Below are positions 1 through 14,100 of a stretch of DNA of 64,000 bases, one piece after another. Under the pieces are notes generated by a model. The model was not told the origin of the DNA, ran no database searches, and worked only from the letters and a program-made list of their open reading frames with translations. The position numbers were made by a program, and so were the translations under genes. Source of the stretch: Todiramphus chloris collaris. Its lineage: Eukaryota; Chordata; Aves; Coraciiformes; Alcedinidae. Numbering within the stretch: the stretch's first letter is position 1; every line of letters begins with the position of its first letter. The stretch covers positions 3,581,749 to 3,645,748 of the forward strand of contig JANVCC010000018.1 in assembly GCA_025345505.1 (NCBI GenBank), written 5' to 3'.

Positions 1-3000
1 AAATGTTTTGGATGTTTTTCAGGGAGCTGTTTTTCAGAGAGCTGGGCTACGATAAAAAGTAATTTACCAAAGTTTTTACTCTGGGTCCAGCATCACGTCC
101 TTTTGTTATAACTGAGAGGATGTAAAAAGGCAGAAATGAGCTTTATGGGAGAGGGAATGTTAAACTGTGCTGTTGCTCCCTGTATACCTCATGGGTTGGA
201 TTTCAGGCGTAATCTGTTACAGTGCAGACACTGTGTTTGTAGAGTGGAAATGAGGGATGAGGAAGCAGCAAAAAATTACTCAAGGAGATCACATGTCTCA
301 TCTGACACCACCATGGAAGTGAAGTTACCCGAGACAGCTTACACAGGTTGCTGCTGTTGGAAGAGGAAGATATCACCAGCACCACTACTATGTTTCCTCC
401 TGCCTGAGTTGATGCCATTTCTTAACCTGGCAGAAAATTATCCATAGTCTGACTGGTACTGAGAATGGTGTGATAAAAAGAAAAAACCCAAAATAAAATG
501 AAAAAGGGACTTGGAAAAGTACAGAAAATGGACAGCAAATGAAGAAAGGTGCATCTTGCTGACTTCCACTTCATTAAATCACTCCTCTTCCCACTTGAAA
601 TCAGATTACATGAGGACATGCAGCAGAATGAACTTGCAGTGACTGGAAAAGACAACTTGAAAGCCAGTTCATCTATTGCATGTTTTCTTTCAAATGATCC
701 ATTCTTTATATTTTAGCTAACACTTGCAAATGTGCAGAGAAGTATTAAAAATATTCTGATTTAAGGAGGAGGTGAGCATATTAGAGAAATTTAGTTCACT
801 ATCATTATCAGACTTTCTATGCATCACTGAAATAAAATAAACAGAGACACGTTCTTACAAAGGTGTGCCAGCTGAAACCCTGTCTGTGTCCTAGTACCAT
901 GATCTTTAACTAGTCATCCAGCCAGCTTTAGGAGCAGGAAATAAAGCACCAGGAAAGGTGTGGAGAATCCTAAAATCTCACCTGCAGTCAAAGCATGGCT
1001 TGGTTACTGCTGGTCTTTCTGCTTTACTTTTGCCTCACAGCATCTCCTTCTCATGACACGTGAATTCACCCCTTCTTGTGTCTCCTCACCAAATCCACAT
1101 CTACTTGCCATAAGAAGTAACCAAGTTAGTTTTAGCAGTCTTCAGCAAAAGTGTCCTGATGTGTAATTAACCCTTGCTGAGATAAATAAGCACACTGACC
1201 CCGCAGAAAATTATTCAAGTTAATTTTCTCTTAGAGGGAATCACTCTTCTCCTCTCATCACATCATCAAAGCTGATACAGAAGAGTACCTTAAGCAATTG
1301 AATGTGTTTGACTTTCCAGTATCCAGTACCTGTCCTGAGCTGCCAGAATTAAACACCTCCATTCACACAAAGACAGAAAACTTCCTGAGGCATGGGGAAT
1401 GGCTGAACAAGAATTTGTTTCTAGTTTAAATGTGTCTTAAGATCTGAAGCTGCAACACTCTAACAAAACAGAAAACAGGTCAAAAGAAGCACTCGTTAGA
1501 TGAAACCTCTCTACAGTGTTACTGCTAAGATTTTAGTGCCCGGGGAATACATTGCAGAGTCTGTCATTTATTTATCTCTCAGCTTATCAGAGGATTGTGT
1601 CAAAGAAAGTGATAAGTAAAAGATAAGTTAGTTCAAGACTGACAAGACCATGTTGTCTAGGATGCTTGAACAGCAACACAGCAACATGTTAACCAGCATC
1701 GTTAGCGAAATCGTGAATAAGAATTGCATGCCTGATGACATTTTTGAGGAGCAGCCACCATCTAATGAGTGCCACGAGTCTTTGGTTAGTGCCGTGTACT
1801 GCCAGCTACATCTTTGAAACAAGGTGAAGATAAAAGATAAGGAATAATAAAGTAGGATGTCATTAATCAGCTTCTACAAGAGTAGAATATCAGTAGATAG
1901 CATTTAATAATACATCGCCCCAAGCAGCTCGGTGTCTGAGCCTGATCTCATCCTCTGCATAACGCATCTCCCTTGAGCCCAAGCTGTCTTTGTTCACTTT
2001 ATGAACGGCAGCATCGGACCTGCTTTGCTGTCTCATCCTGCCAGGAGGTGATACACAGTACTTGGGTTACCTTTTTACGGTGTTTAAGGAATTAACCACC
2101 AGCAACAAGGCTGTACAGTTTAATCCATCACCTAATGAGCCATAAGGGCCAGACAGTCCACCCACTACCAGTAAATAAGAAACAAGACTGCACCTATTAT
2201 CCAAGAAGCACCACACAGCTCCTGGGTCAGCCAAAGCAAATAAGGCTACCCATCAAAACATCAGGAACATAAATATGAGGGGCAGGATGCATATTGCATT
2301 ACTTTAGGCATCTACAGCCAGTTTAGTCATACTGAAAGTCTTTAATGGAGAGAAGGGAGACAAATTGTTAATTTTGTGAAACAATTCACAGGACACTCAA
2401 ATGTTTTTCTCAGAGGCATTATGTGATTCTATGAGTTGGCAAAGATCTACACGAAGGGCTGGTGAGTACTCTACAGGACCTACAGAAAAAACAAGTACAT
2501 GGCATTAGACTGCCAAAAGCAATTGCTGTGGGTCTTCTACCAAAGCACTATCAGTGAAGGTGTTTGCCTTTATGTTGGTTTTGGCTGGGATAAAATGAAC
2601 TTTCTTCCTGATAACTCGTATGGTGCTATGTTTTGGAACTGTGACCAAAAAGTGTTGATAATACATGGGTGTTTTATCTGTTGCTGAGAAGTGCTCACAC
2701 AATGTCAAGGTCCTTTCTGCTTCTCACACTGCCCCACCAGCAAGTGGGCTGGGGGTGCACAAGAATGAATGGGAAGAACATGCCAAAGGTGTCTGTAGGG
2801 AAAACACAACTGAGAGAGGAAAGGATTGAACAAAACAAAACAAAACCAGAACAAAATAAACCCCCTCATGTTTCTACCTGTGTTAGCTCAGTCTGTCTCT
2901 CCCTTGTTGTATCAGCTGTGTTCAGGTTAGCGTAGATGTTTCTTTGGTGTAGAGCTGAGTGTGACAGCCTGATTTCAGGCTGTTCCTTCTTGCTTCAGAG

Positions 3001-4173
3001 GAAGGGAAAAATATCTACCTGTTTAAGAGTTGCTGTGAGAATCTGTCACATCTGACATGGTGCCAGAACATGTAAAGCATTTGGTGTGTCATACTTCCAA
3101 CCTCCTACTTTGCTCATGTATATTTCCTCCTTAAATTACCTTTACCAACAATTTCAGTAACTAAATAACAAGACTAAATAGGAGATAATTCAGCCTTGAC
3201 AGAATCTGTTAGGAAATATGGTTTAGTTTTGTATGCTCAGGTAAACAAATGTCTAATTTTCTGTAGCATTTTTCCTCAAAAATCTTTGGCTTCGTCATGA
3301 GGATGTCCTAAAAACTGTGCTTTCTCTTCTGTCATCAAAAGCCAAACTACTTAGATTTTCTTCATTCAAGTATATTACCTTAACCATCAAAATATCATTC
3401 TAAAAACCAGTAAAAAAGTTCAAAAAAGATGAAAAAGCCCTGTACGATACGGCTCTTGATAGGATCAGAGTCCAGATAAACTAACAGGTTCCTCATTCTC
3501 TACAGATTGACTGCAGATTTTTGGGGTTTTTGTTGTATATTGATATAAATTCTCAAGCATCAAAGCTACAAAATCAACCCAAGCTGCATCAACTCACAAA
3601 AAGTTCTGATTTTTATAAGAATATGTATTTCCATGAACTAAGATAAAATCGTTGGACAGTGCAGGGGATGGACCATTTCATAGAAAAAGCTGAAATCTGG
3701 TATCAACCCTGGTGACACAGTTGGCCTTATTCCTCCTCGTGAGGAAGACACAGCTCCCTTCAATCCCAGGTTAAAATTTGCCATATCCTGGCCACATCAG
3801 ACACTGCGGGCATGAACTGGTTATTTATTTTACATACATATGGCTGACACATCTGGCATAATGATGACTTGCTGTGCGACATCATCTAGCAGCGAAGGGT
3901 GCCAGATGATGCATAGCGCAGACAGATGTGCAGCAAGGCGAACCTGCTCCTGCAATTTTTCTGCTTGCCATGTCACAGCTAGAATTGTACCGTACATACC
4001 CAGCTATTCAGACCTGCCCATCCCTGTTCAGAAACTTGCCTTCATTAAAAATATAGGAGTGCCCTCTGGTGGAAAACTGAACATCTGAAACTGAAGTTTC
4101 AGTGTCACTATAAACTACCTTTTTCCTCAACTGACTGAGAAAATATGGTTTAAAAAATTACCTGTTTCGTCAA
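1..4173. other. Gene-poor flank
   Basis: No exon of a recognisable gene is visible on either strand. Open frames here are short and have no family motif, and no run of splice-bounded conserved coding blocks was found. The only item listed separately is a 55-codon ORF at 1650-1817. Composition is AT-rich and non-repetitive. Old, unrecognisable repeats may be present; a repeat-library search would be needed to see them. Confidence 0.5.
1650..1817 (+). other. Small 55-codon ORF, unknown
   Basis: ATG at 1650 to TGA at 1815-1817 encodes 55 residues of balanced, protein-like composition, with Glu/Asp, Gln and four Cys. An acidic stretch reads PDDIFEEQPPSNE. An in-frame TAG lies six codons upstream of the ATG, and no good pyrimidine tract or splice site flanks it. 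I do not recognise the family. It could be a decayed exon or pseudogene, a repeat-derived fragment, or chance. There is no supporting neighbour gene. Confidence 0.2.
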
Positions 4174-4590
4174 CTGGAGCATGTCTTTGATGAGGAAAGG
4201 CTGAGAGAGCCAGGCCTGTTTAGTCTGTAGAAGAAAAGGCTGAGAGGGGGTTTTATCAATGATGATCAATATCTTAAGGGAGGCTGTCAAGTGGATTAGG
4301 CCAGACTTTTCAGTGGTGCCTAGCAACAGGGCAGGGGGCAATGGGCACAAACTAGAACCCAGGAGGTTCCATCTGAACATGAGTAAAAACTTCTTTGGTG
4401 TGATGGTGTCAGAGCCTGGCACAGGCTGCCCAGAGATGTTGTGGAGTCTCCTTCTCTAGAGAGATTTCAAACCCACCTGGACAATGCAATCCTGGGCACC
4501 CTGCTCTGTGTGACCCTTCTTTAGCAGAGGGGTTGGACATAGCTTATCTCCAGAGGTCCTGTCCAAACCCTACCATTCCCTGATTCTGTA
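4174..4590 (+). mobile_element. CR1 LINE 3' fragment
   Basis: Sense-oriented, 5'-truncated CR1. It runs from the 'gaggaaaggctgagagagcc' block, through 'cagagcctggcacaggctgc' and 'ggttggacatagcttatctc', to a degenerate ATTC-type tail near 4590. It matches the 3'UTR of chicken-repeat-1 elements in order and orientation. Many substitutions suggest an old insertion. Confidence 0.9.
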
Positions 4591-5773
4591 ACTGCAAATA
4601 CATGTAATTTGTTTCTGGCAAACCAAAAGAAACTACAGGGCCCAGATCAGTTCTCAGTTACATCACTGGATGTTTTCACCTAACCATTGCTCCTGGTTAG
4701 GCAACCTGGAGATTTTTTTTTTTTTAATTCTAAAAAAGTGTTGGTTTAGAGTTTAGAGTTTTAATTTCTTTCTACTTCAATAAAAGCATTGGGACGCAGC
4801 TCTTCTTGGTGTACTAGGGAATAGTATTTTGTGTTCTGAAGTGTAGAAAGAACATGTGCCTTTACCAAGCATAACACATTTTGTGTTGAAGATATAATTT
4901 TCATGGGATTGTAGCATATTGGAGCTCTGGTTTAGATGACTAAACTTTCTCTACAGGTATGGGAAAGTTAGACACTGCCAAAAGGGTATCCTTTATTATC
5001 AATATGCCACAGCAACTACTTTTGCAGGTAGGGAGAGCTCTTCTTCTCCTCTCCATGTTTTTTGGACTTGGTGATTATTCTGTGCAAGTACATCTATAAT
5101 CATAAAGGAGGTCTACACCTAAATATACACCTTTTAGGCCTCCATATCAGAGTAGAAGAAACTGCCCTGTTGGTGATAGAGGAAAGTCTGTGCCTGCTTA
5201 TACTGGCTGAAAATTCCTCACACTCAAAGGAAAGCAGAGTAAGAACAGAAAAACAACCTGTGTTCTCCCCAGTACTAGACTACTGGCAGCTTAGCTGTGT
5301 GATCGAGAAATGGTTTCCATCTAGAAGGATCCCTCTCTGTTAAAATTCTTTATTTAAAACTTAACAGTTTCACATGAAGAGCTGGATTCTCCAAGACACT
5401 CAAACTGTCTCCGACAGCCAGCTGGGCATCCTTACCCTTACCAATGAACTGTCGCTGCTGCAAATGCAGAGGTGACAGCAAGAGCAAACCAGTGTGTAAA
5501 GCTTCATTCAGCTGTCAAGATTATCGCCACTAGATGTCACTAATCAAAATCGATCATCAGGCTTGCAGTAGAAAACTACACGTACAAATATATGTGCAAA
5601 CACTTTGAGCTTTGAATTTTACACTGAGAATGAGTATGGTCCTGTTGCTCTGCAATCCTGTCTGTGAGCCCCCTCCAGACGTGTGCCAAGGTTTAGCTGC
5701 TTGTGTTCCTGATATCCATGTGAGACTCCTGGGAAAGGTCAGAGGGAAAGTCTGTAGAAAAACAGCAACGTAA

Positions 5774-5801
5774 AGAGAGAGAGAGAGAGAGAGAGAGAGA
5801 A
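5774..5801. repeat. (AG)n microsatellite
   Basis: Uninterrupted AG dinucleotide run of about 13-14 units. A separate A14 homopolymer follows about 90 bases downstream. Confidence 0.9.
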
Positions 5802-8546
5802 AGTACTGTTGAGGTAGGGTTGTTAGTAGCTCAACAATTTCAAAAAGAAAAACATCAACATGGAAGTGCATAAAAGTCTTAAAAGAAATAATAAAAAAAA
5901 AAAAAAAGTAGAAAAGAGCCAGAGAGGCAGGTCAGGAGGTATCTGGGAATCACCAGGCTTTTGGGTGAGTCATCAGAGCCAGGACATCAGTGTCCACAAA
6001 GCTGGTGGAAACTGATATCACCACTGCAACGACCTGGGGAGGCCAAACAGCTCCCTCAGTGCTTGTTCCATCAGTGAAGATTCTACACAGACATCAGCCT
6101 ATTAGCCTCAAAGTTTGTCAGAATGTATCTACCTTTGCATATGATAAAAATCACATAAAGCAATAAATAATTGGTTGATATTTTGCATGTCTTGCTTGAA
6201 TGTTTTGTGTCTGACTAAAGATGACAGAGAAAACAGACCCAAGACAGAGGTCGTAACATGAGAAGTGACCAAGCCAAGAACTGGGAATCTGGAAGCATCC
6301 ATTGAACCTCCCTCCAAACTACATGACCCTCTTCCCAACCCACACTTCTGACCAATATTGTTGTCACTGCGCATGATTTCCCCTGTGTTTGTTCAAGCCT
6401 TTCACACAGGAGTAAGGGACAAAGAAAGAAAAAGTTCTAGGAAGGAAAATCAAGGAAAGGAGTTGCAATTTGCTCTTAAACTCGGTATTTCAGAGGATGA
6501 CGTTCTTTTAAGGTAAATATACATTAACTTCTTTATTTGATAAGCTGAACAGATCTTGTGATTTGTTGCTTGGCACTAAAAGTATTCTTGGAGCAGATGA
6601 AAAATGCCCTGGTTGTACACTATGGAATATTAAAGAAAAATTACTTTGGCAAAGAGAAAGTTTCCTGGTAAACACTCTTTGGGCTGTGGGAGTGGTACTT
6701 CACTGACCCAAAGTGTTTGCACTCCACAAAGAAAAGAACAAGCAAGAAAAAAGTCTGAGAGACTGTAATCTGCAGATTTGTCATATAAGAATGTCACAAT
6801 ATAAAAGCTTTTCTTTATTTCTCTCCTAAAGCTACATATATATTGTGTTGACCCGGGCAGCAAAATTTAAACATATAGTCATACACAGGGGAAATGCAAT
6901 AAATCTCCAAATAAATTGTCTTCAACCCAGTAGAAGATGGGCCAAATCCATCTGCAAGATTAAAGATAACAGTCAGATTGCAGAGGTGTAGACAAGTCTG
7001 ATGAAATTCACCACCAAACGCTTAAGAAACTAATTGAACAAATCTTTTAACCATGAACAATCAACTGCATGAAGGCAATCACCTCTCAGAAGTTATTTAG
7101 AGCTTTGAGAAGATGAATATGGAACTTCTGCCTAAAAAGGCAATTAAAGGTGCATTTGAATCATTAGTCTGGTTTGATCCAGGGAAAAATTCTGGATCAA
7201 ATTATTGAAAAAGCAATGTATAAATCCATAAAGGCTTTTGTTAACAAAACACATCTAATATTTCAAATTTCCATCAAGCTGGCCTGTTTGATGAAAAGGC
7301 CTCACAGTATTAAGGTCCTTAAAAGAGAAGTTTTACATTTCCCTTCTCATACACAAAGCAGAAAAAGTGGAACAAATTACTCTGCTTTTCTGGTATGCAA
7401 ACTACTGGCACAGAAGATAAGAACCTGCTTGTGTTCAGCTGGAGCTAGGCAGAATAATCAAAACTAAAGTAGAATAATTATGTGAGGTGACAGGATATGA
7501 TGAAATAAATACATCCAGCATGAACTATAAAATGACAGGACTGGTTTTGGGTTGCAGTGGTGATCACCTCTAGTAGCAGTACTAACATATAAAAGCAAGA
7601 TTGCCTAGGGAGTGTTATTAGAAATACCAGATTTTGGATACTCTAGAAGCAAAACTAGGATCAACGGGGAAAAATTATTACAAAAGGACTGCTTATTTGA
7701 GAGGAGTTTGAGAAAGAAAAATAGAGTGCAAGGGCTATGAAAAGCTAGGCTCAAACTCAGAAAAAAATGGAAAATAAAGAACAACATTAAAGAACAATAG
7801 TAAGTGAATTTTCTGGCAGCAAGAGTGTGGGAACCTACAGACATCAGTGATGTCAACCTGCAGACCAGAGTCCACCAGGACAATTGAGGGTCCCCCACAG
7901 GACAACCCATTGCACTTTGTACCAGGATGGGCAGAATAGCCATTGGGTCACAGTATTTATAAAACAGTAATATAATAATTGATCTAGATCTTAAATTAGA
8001 TTGAAGACCATAATTAATCATTTCATAGTTGCACATAAATGCCTATATAGCTATATAGTAGTCAATTAATATTAGTAGTCTGTTATTTTGTTAATTGGTT
8101 CATGGATTGTTTTGGTTTCTTGGATTACTGAGATTGAGAACTAGAAAATTAAGATTACTGGCTGCTTTGCTTATTGACTCAAAGTATGTTCACTAATCAA
8201 TAAACACCTTAATCAATTTACAAATATTACATCTCAAGTGTCTAATCCAAGCTGGCAAAATGAGCAAACTGAAAGCAATAGACAAGATATACCTTGAATT
8301 TAATAAAACTTTTGATACTGATTTATATGTCATTACATATAAAGAAAGCAAATATTGTTCAGATTACATCACCACAAAGAAAACACACATTTAGTTGAAG
8401 CTCAGAAAAGTTTTAATTCACATTTGTTTTGACATAAAGACCTGATATCAGGTAAGAGCCCTAAGGACTCCCGTCATTCTGTGTGAGCCAATCACTGTTT
8501 TCATTCTTTACTTGTGCAGTTGAACAGGAATTTCATTTCTAAATGA

Positions 8547-8566
8547 TTTTTTTTTTTTTTTTTTTT
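8547..8566. repeat. T20 homopolymer
   Basis: Twenty consecutive T residues. This could be the reverse-complemented tail of a retrocopy, but I recognise no retrocopy body next to it. Confidence 0.85.
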
Positions 8567-9584
8567 ATAACTGAACCTGGTTGAGGTTGTGTAGGGGATG
8601 GGACTGGAATTCCAAAAGGAGACTAATATATTGGAAATGTTATCTGGGCCCATAAAGATGAGACAACAGAATAAAACCATATATGAATGTGAACTGGAGG
8701 ATATCAAGCTTCAAAATGGATGAGACATCAAAAAAGGCTTGTTTTGTTCTGGGATGTATTAACCACCTTCCTGTTAGAAAGACCTCTGAGTTAATTATTT
8801 GACTCTGTTCACCATCAGGAAGTCTTAAGTTGATATACTAATAGTCCAAATAAATTTATAATATATCATTATGTAAATATTAGTACAAAGATGACTCAGT
8901 ACATAATAACTGTACTGCACTTACTGGGAATTCATAGCACAGTGTTTTTGGAACAAGGCTGTGTGAGTTCAGCTGTACTCTGGGATAAGTAATTTCCTTG
9001 ATAACTTGAAATATTACATGGCTTCAAGAAAGTGGCTTCTTTCTTGCAGATATTAGAAATGTTTAGGGTTGGTTTGTGGCTTTTTTTTCCCTACTGAAAA
9101 TTTACAGCTGTAACACTCCCAGTAGCATCATTTCTCCACCTAGAGCAACACTTTTTCTCAGGCAAATGGTAATTTTAGTGAGGATCTATTTGGATCAAGC
9201 AACATATCAAGACTTTCCTCAGCTTCTCAAAGTGATTGCAGGAGTGATAAAGTTCAGATAAAAGATAACACAAAGCAGTCTGAGTAACTAGAACTAAGGG
9301 ATTTATTTATTCCTTTTTGATGGAGAAGGAGTAATCAGACCAACATGAATAGTTGGTCAGAATTGAATGTAACATGTAATATAATGATAATCAGAGTTCT
9401 GGGTGGCCAGACTGACCTCTGAAGTGGTTAAGATGCCCAAACATAAGTACCTAATGCTCTATTAGATGACACAGAGCCTGTGGCACCTCTCTGTGAAGCT
9501 AGCAGATGATTTGTGAGAGGCCTATAAGCTTTTGGAATAGTAGGAAGAAGCCAGGAAAGGTTCACAGCCATCCTGGGCACCTAT

Positions 9585-9835
9585 TTGGTGGGTGATTGTC
9601 CACCTCTACTCTGCACTCATGAGACCCCACCTGGATTAGTGCATCCAGCTCTGGAGTCCTCAGCACAGGAGAGAGACACGGACTTGTTGGAGAAGGTCCA
9701 GAGGAGGCCACAACAATGACCTGAGGACTGGAACCCCTCTGCTATGAAGAAATGCTGAGAGACTGTGGGTTGTTCAGTCTGGAGAAGAAAATGTTCCAAA
9801 GAGACCTTATTGTAGCCTTTCAGTACTTACAGTGA
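9585..9835 (+). mobile_element. CR1 LINE internal fragment
   Basis: Sense CR1 segment with the order typical of the ORF2/3'UTR junction: 'ctactctgcactcatgagac', 'catccagctctggagtcctc', 'gagaaggtccagaggaggcc' and 'ggttgttcagtctggagaag'. It is truncated at both ends and lacks the 3' tail. Confidence 0.85.
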
Positions 9836-10594
9836 AAGATCTGCTGCTTACAACATCAGAGACTTTTTCTCAGCTCTAGATTGAGTCCCATGTGGCAGGT
9901 CCTCCCCCTTTAGGCAACAGTTTTGCTATTTACCTGGCAAGCATATTTGACTGCTTAGATGGATAAGAAATGAAACCTGGAAGAGCTTCAGTTGAAATGA
10001 ATGGCCCTAGACTATTGCTGCACTTTTTGCATACTGCTGATTGAAGACTTCTGCCCTTATGCTTTGGGTTTTATGAACCAGTAGCCCTATATTTCTTACC
10101 CTACCCATTTCCTCTCTGCATGCAGCCTCTGCAAATCCACATCCACAGCTGTGACCACAAAACTGAACTGTCCTGGGGCTCTGCAGCTGTACTGATGTAG
10201 TGAGGGACAGGATTCCTATCCCCAAAATCCTAAATGTAAGCAAGACACTAGCCAAAGTTATTAAGCTGTTAAGAGCTATGGACAAGAAAAAGGAGTTAAT
10301 ACCTATTTCTTTTTTAACCTCAGTGTTGTATATCCAGGAACGTTTTGTGGTGAGTTTTCATTGCCAGTAGTGGACGTGAGGAGAAGAGCATGTGTGCTGT
10401 TCTAGGAGCTGATTGCTAAATTGTTTGTTTAGCTGCTGATCTTGTGGTCAGTGGATACAATAGAGCAGAATTTAGCTCTAACCACCTGAGCAGGTCACTA
10501 TCAAGCTTTCTCCACAAAGCGTAACTGCAGGTGGGTGTGAATTCCACAGTGGTGCTGCCCTTCAATGGCCCCAATTCATAGATGACCTTGCTTT
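9836..10594. other. Spacer between two CR1 copies
   Basis: No gene, splice-bounded exon or simple repeat noticed in this stretch. The open frames are shadows without motifs. Confidence 0.45.
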
Positions 10595-11105
10595 GAATCA
10601 CAGAATCACAGAAAGGTAGGGATTGGAAAGGACCCCTGGAGATCATCTTGTCCAATCCCCTTGCCAGAGCATGGTCACCTACAGCAGGTTGCCTAAGATT
10701 GCACCCAGGTGAGTTTGGAATCTCTCCAGAGAAGGAGACTCCACAATCTCTCTGGGCAGCCTACCCCAGGGATCCCTCATCCTCACAGGAAAGAAGTTTT
10801 TCCTTATGTTCAGATAGAACTTATGGTGTTCTAGTTTGTGCCCATTGGCCCTTGTGCTGTTGCTGGGCACCAATGAACAGATACTTGGCCCCATCCTCTT
10901 GACTGCCACCCTTCATATATTTGTAAACATTCATAAGATCCCCTCTCAGTCTTCTCTTCTCCAGGCTGAACAGCCCCAGAGCTCTCAGCCTGTCCTCATA
11001 AGAAAGATATTCCAGTCCCTTAATCCTCCTGGTAGCTCTCCATTGGGCTGTCTCCAGAAGTTCCCTATCTCTCTTGAGCTGGGGAGCCCAGAAGGAACAG
11101 GGGAG
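10595..11105 (-). mobile_element. CR1 LINE 3' fragment, antisense
   Basis: Reverse-oriented CR1. It opens with the complement of the tail ('aatcacagaatcacagaaag') and 'ggattggaaaggacccctgg'. It then runs through 'gagaaggagactccacaatc', 'gatcccctctcagtcttctc' and 'ggctgaacagccccagagct' to 'gagctggggagcccagaagg', so about 500 bases of the 3' end are present. Both overlapping open frames on the two strands here belong to the repeat. Confidence 0.92.
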
Positions 11106-14100
11106 CCCAAAATAAACAGAGAAGCCTGGAATTTGAATATACATGGATCTTACTTTTGCATTGTTCTCTTTTGACATCATATTTCTTTCCCTTTCTCCTT
11201 ACTAATTCCTTTGTAGGAAGGTTCTGCCAGGTCCAAACATGTACCAGGCAAACCTAATGGAAAGGTAATCTTTTGCTCCCATTTTGATACCAATCAAAAC
11301 TGTCAGAACACAAGACAAAGATGTCAACTTAAACCAGACTTAGTTATAAATGCACTTGAATTGGGAAGAGTAGGTAAAAAAAAAAGCCATCAGGCCCACA
11401 TCTCTGAACACAATTGTACTGAGCAAGATTAAATTATTGAGATAGACATAATTTATGAGATATTAGGCTGGAAGTATTTATTTACTATGCTTCTAAAATA
11501 GTTTCTGGCTGTTGCAAGTTTGGTTATAGATTTTTTTCTCTCTGAAGAGTCATTTCAGGATATCTAATTCAAACTAAACTTCCTCATAAATAACAGATAC
11601 TTTCAGTTTACTACAGTCCATTGCTGAGGAGTAGGAGGTGAGATTTAGCTCTCCTGGACTCAAATATCTATAATTCAGACTAATTGTTCCAAATTACTAT
11701 TATTGTTAGTTGAGAAAAATACACATTTTTAATCCCAGATTCATGTAGCCTCTTTTAGGGTGAGACACTCAGGGCAGTGCACATCTCATTTTAGAAGTGA
11801 CTGTTTTTCTTCAGTGACTATAATGGGAATTAAATATAGATAGAGGCAGCTATACTACAGATCTATACAGTTTGACTGTTAATTGAATTCTACCCTAGCT
11901 ATTCAAAGACTGGGATGAGTTTGTGGGATCATGATGGCAATATTACAAACCATGAAATAAAAGGTGAAGGAATGCACATTTAGAAAACAAGGGTGTCTTG
12001 ATCTCATCTACTGTTCACCTGGAGGTTCACCTGACCTTGAAACATTAGTCTTTCCAAAAAACTACTCTATTTTCTTCCCCTTGGTGGAACTAGATCAATG
12101 AAAGCAATAGAGCTTGACACACAATAAACCTGCTGGAATGGCAACATCTTAGAATGAGAACAGTCTCTTTCAAGACACCCCTCATTGTCTCATCTAAGTG
12201 TTTAATTCAGCTGGGAGTCCACAACATCCTGTTATGTCCCAGAATATCACACCAGGACTCCAGCTACAATTCGGAGGGGAATAGGTCTTCCATGTCTCTT
12301 TTTTAACATCTTCAGCACTGCAAGGGTGTCTTGGATGTCTTGTTTTACCATGAGATGGTGCCAAATGCCTCCACATAGGATACTGCATTTAGACTTATGT
12401 CTCCCCTAACCTAGAAAATCTGCTTCTCTCTCTTGGGATAACCAGCTCAGATGTAGAAACCTACATTTGAGAGACTCTCTTTTAGTTAGACGCAACTATA
12501 TTTTATGACTTCTTTCAAAAGAGTCTATTCATTGATAGATATTTGTTTTTCCCAACCTCGATCACAGAACTGCACTAATGTAAGCATGTGTGCTTAGATA
12601 TCATTGGAACCAGTGTAAATAACCGGATACTTTCCAATAACAGAAACCTGTAAAAGATGTGGATCAGTTTCAGTCAGGATTTTATTTTTTTTTTTCTTAC
12701 AAACTATTTTTTTGCAATTCATTACAGAACAGAGTCTTTCAGGTTCTGCTGCCTGCACTCTGTGTACATTTTCTATTAGATCATGTCTCTCTAAAAGGCA
12801 AATTATTACAGTTGCAGAAACCATGGATCTATTCCTCCCTTTGCAGTGTTTTTTTCTCAGGGCCTTTTTCATCCAGTTAAATATTCTTTCTTGCCTTTTT
12901 TTCTTTCTAGTCCTGTAGAATCTGCACATCCAACTGTCCAATGGCTCAGCTTCAGGAAGGAGTGTGGAGAGCCCTCTCTAGTCAAGATATGCTGTGGGTG
13001 GGTATGTAATATATCCTCTGGTAATGCAGGTTAGATCCATCTTTTATCAAGTAGTTTCCCATTTGTCTATACTATTACAAAACAGGTGAGAAGCCACTCC
13101 ACAAATAAGCTTGGCTCTGTCCAAATGTAGTTAGTTCAGTAATTATGACAAGTTAAACTGCAGTTAATCAGATTAATTTCCAAATGACTCTTCATGCAGG
13201 GATACTGTGATTTTAAATGGAGATTATCTCAGTACTTCTTTTCACTGCTCTAAATGTTCCTCATTTGTGTGCTGCAACTGGTCAAATAGAATGGTCCATG
13301 CATGACTTACTCACTTGCAAAGTAGATTTTCCTTTTTTCTTCTACATTTCAACACTTTTTTTCAGTCTCAGCAGGTTCAAGGTGTTTTTTAACAAATGAA
13401 CACTGTAGAAAGAAGACCAGCCTACTTTCTGTGCCATCTACAATACCTCTGTTATATTCTTATGTCAAGTGAGAAGGCAAACTTACAGCTAAAATTATAT
13501 ATATATATATCCATATATAATGGAATTGATTTAGGGCTGACATTTTTTTAAAGAATCCATGGTAAAAGTCCCCACATTGTTGTTACTTTTGTGTGATTAG
13601 AGAAAGAACTTTTCCCAGCAGCTACATGCAGCAAACTAAAAGGTATTAATGAACAACCAGTTTCTATAGACTGTTTTACACAGAGATAGTTGTGTCTGAA
13701 GTCATTAACTACGTAAACTAAAGAAGAGCCTTAAAACGATTTTTATCCAAAGTAAGAAACAAATATCTCTGGGTCATATCAATACAGAGTCTGTCTTTCA
13801 CTGTGAGTTAGAAAGGATGTATTTTCCTTTTATTTTATTCATTTTAGAGTTTTTTAATAATCACCCAATAAATCACCTATATCAAAAGTCAACATGGTCT
13901 GAGAGAACTTTTTGTTTGCTTGCTTTGCTTCCTGTTGGACAGATTTGTTTGAAATAATGTATTTGATCTAAAACATGAGCTGCATGTAACTATGTATGGT
14001 TACATCAGACTCTTCCAGGGGAAGATATATCTGAAAAAAAAGTGTTGTTCCACATGTGTTTTCCATGCAAATTATTCTGTGTTCACTTTCTTTGTATCCT

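Larger units (their letters stand above)
4591..9584. other. Intergenic, no gene seen
   Basis: No gene or confident repeat copy was found apart from simple sequence. That comprises an AG dinucleotide run (about 5774-5801), an A14 run (5893-5906) and a T20 run (8547-8566). The 143-codon frame on the minus strand at 7605-8036 is low-complexity, Phe/Leu/Ser-rich and lacks any motif, so I treat it as chance. Confidence 0.5.

Noticed and set aside
7605..8036. 143-codon minus-strand ORF
   Set aside because: Phe/Leu/Ser-rich low-complexity frame in AT-rich DNA with no motif or flanking gene structure.
10821..11180. Overlapping ORFs of 112-119 codons on both strands
   Set aside because: Translation of an antisense CR1 3' end, not a gene.
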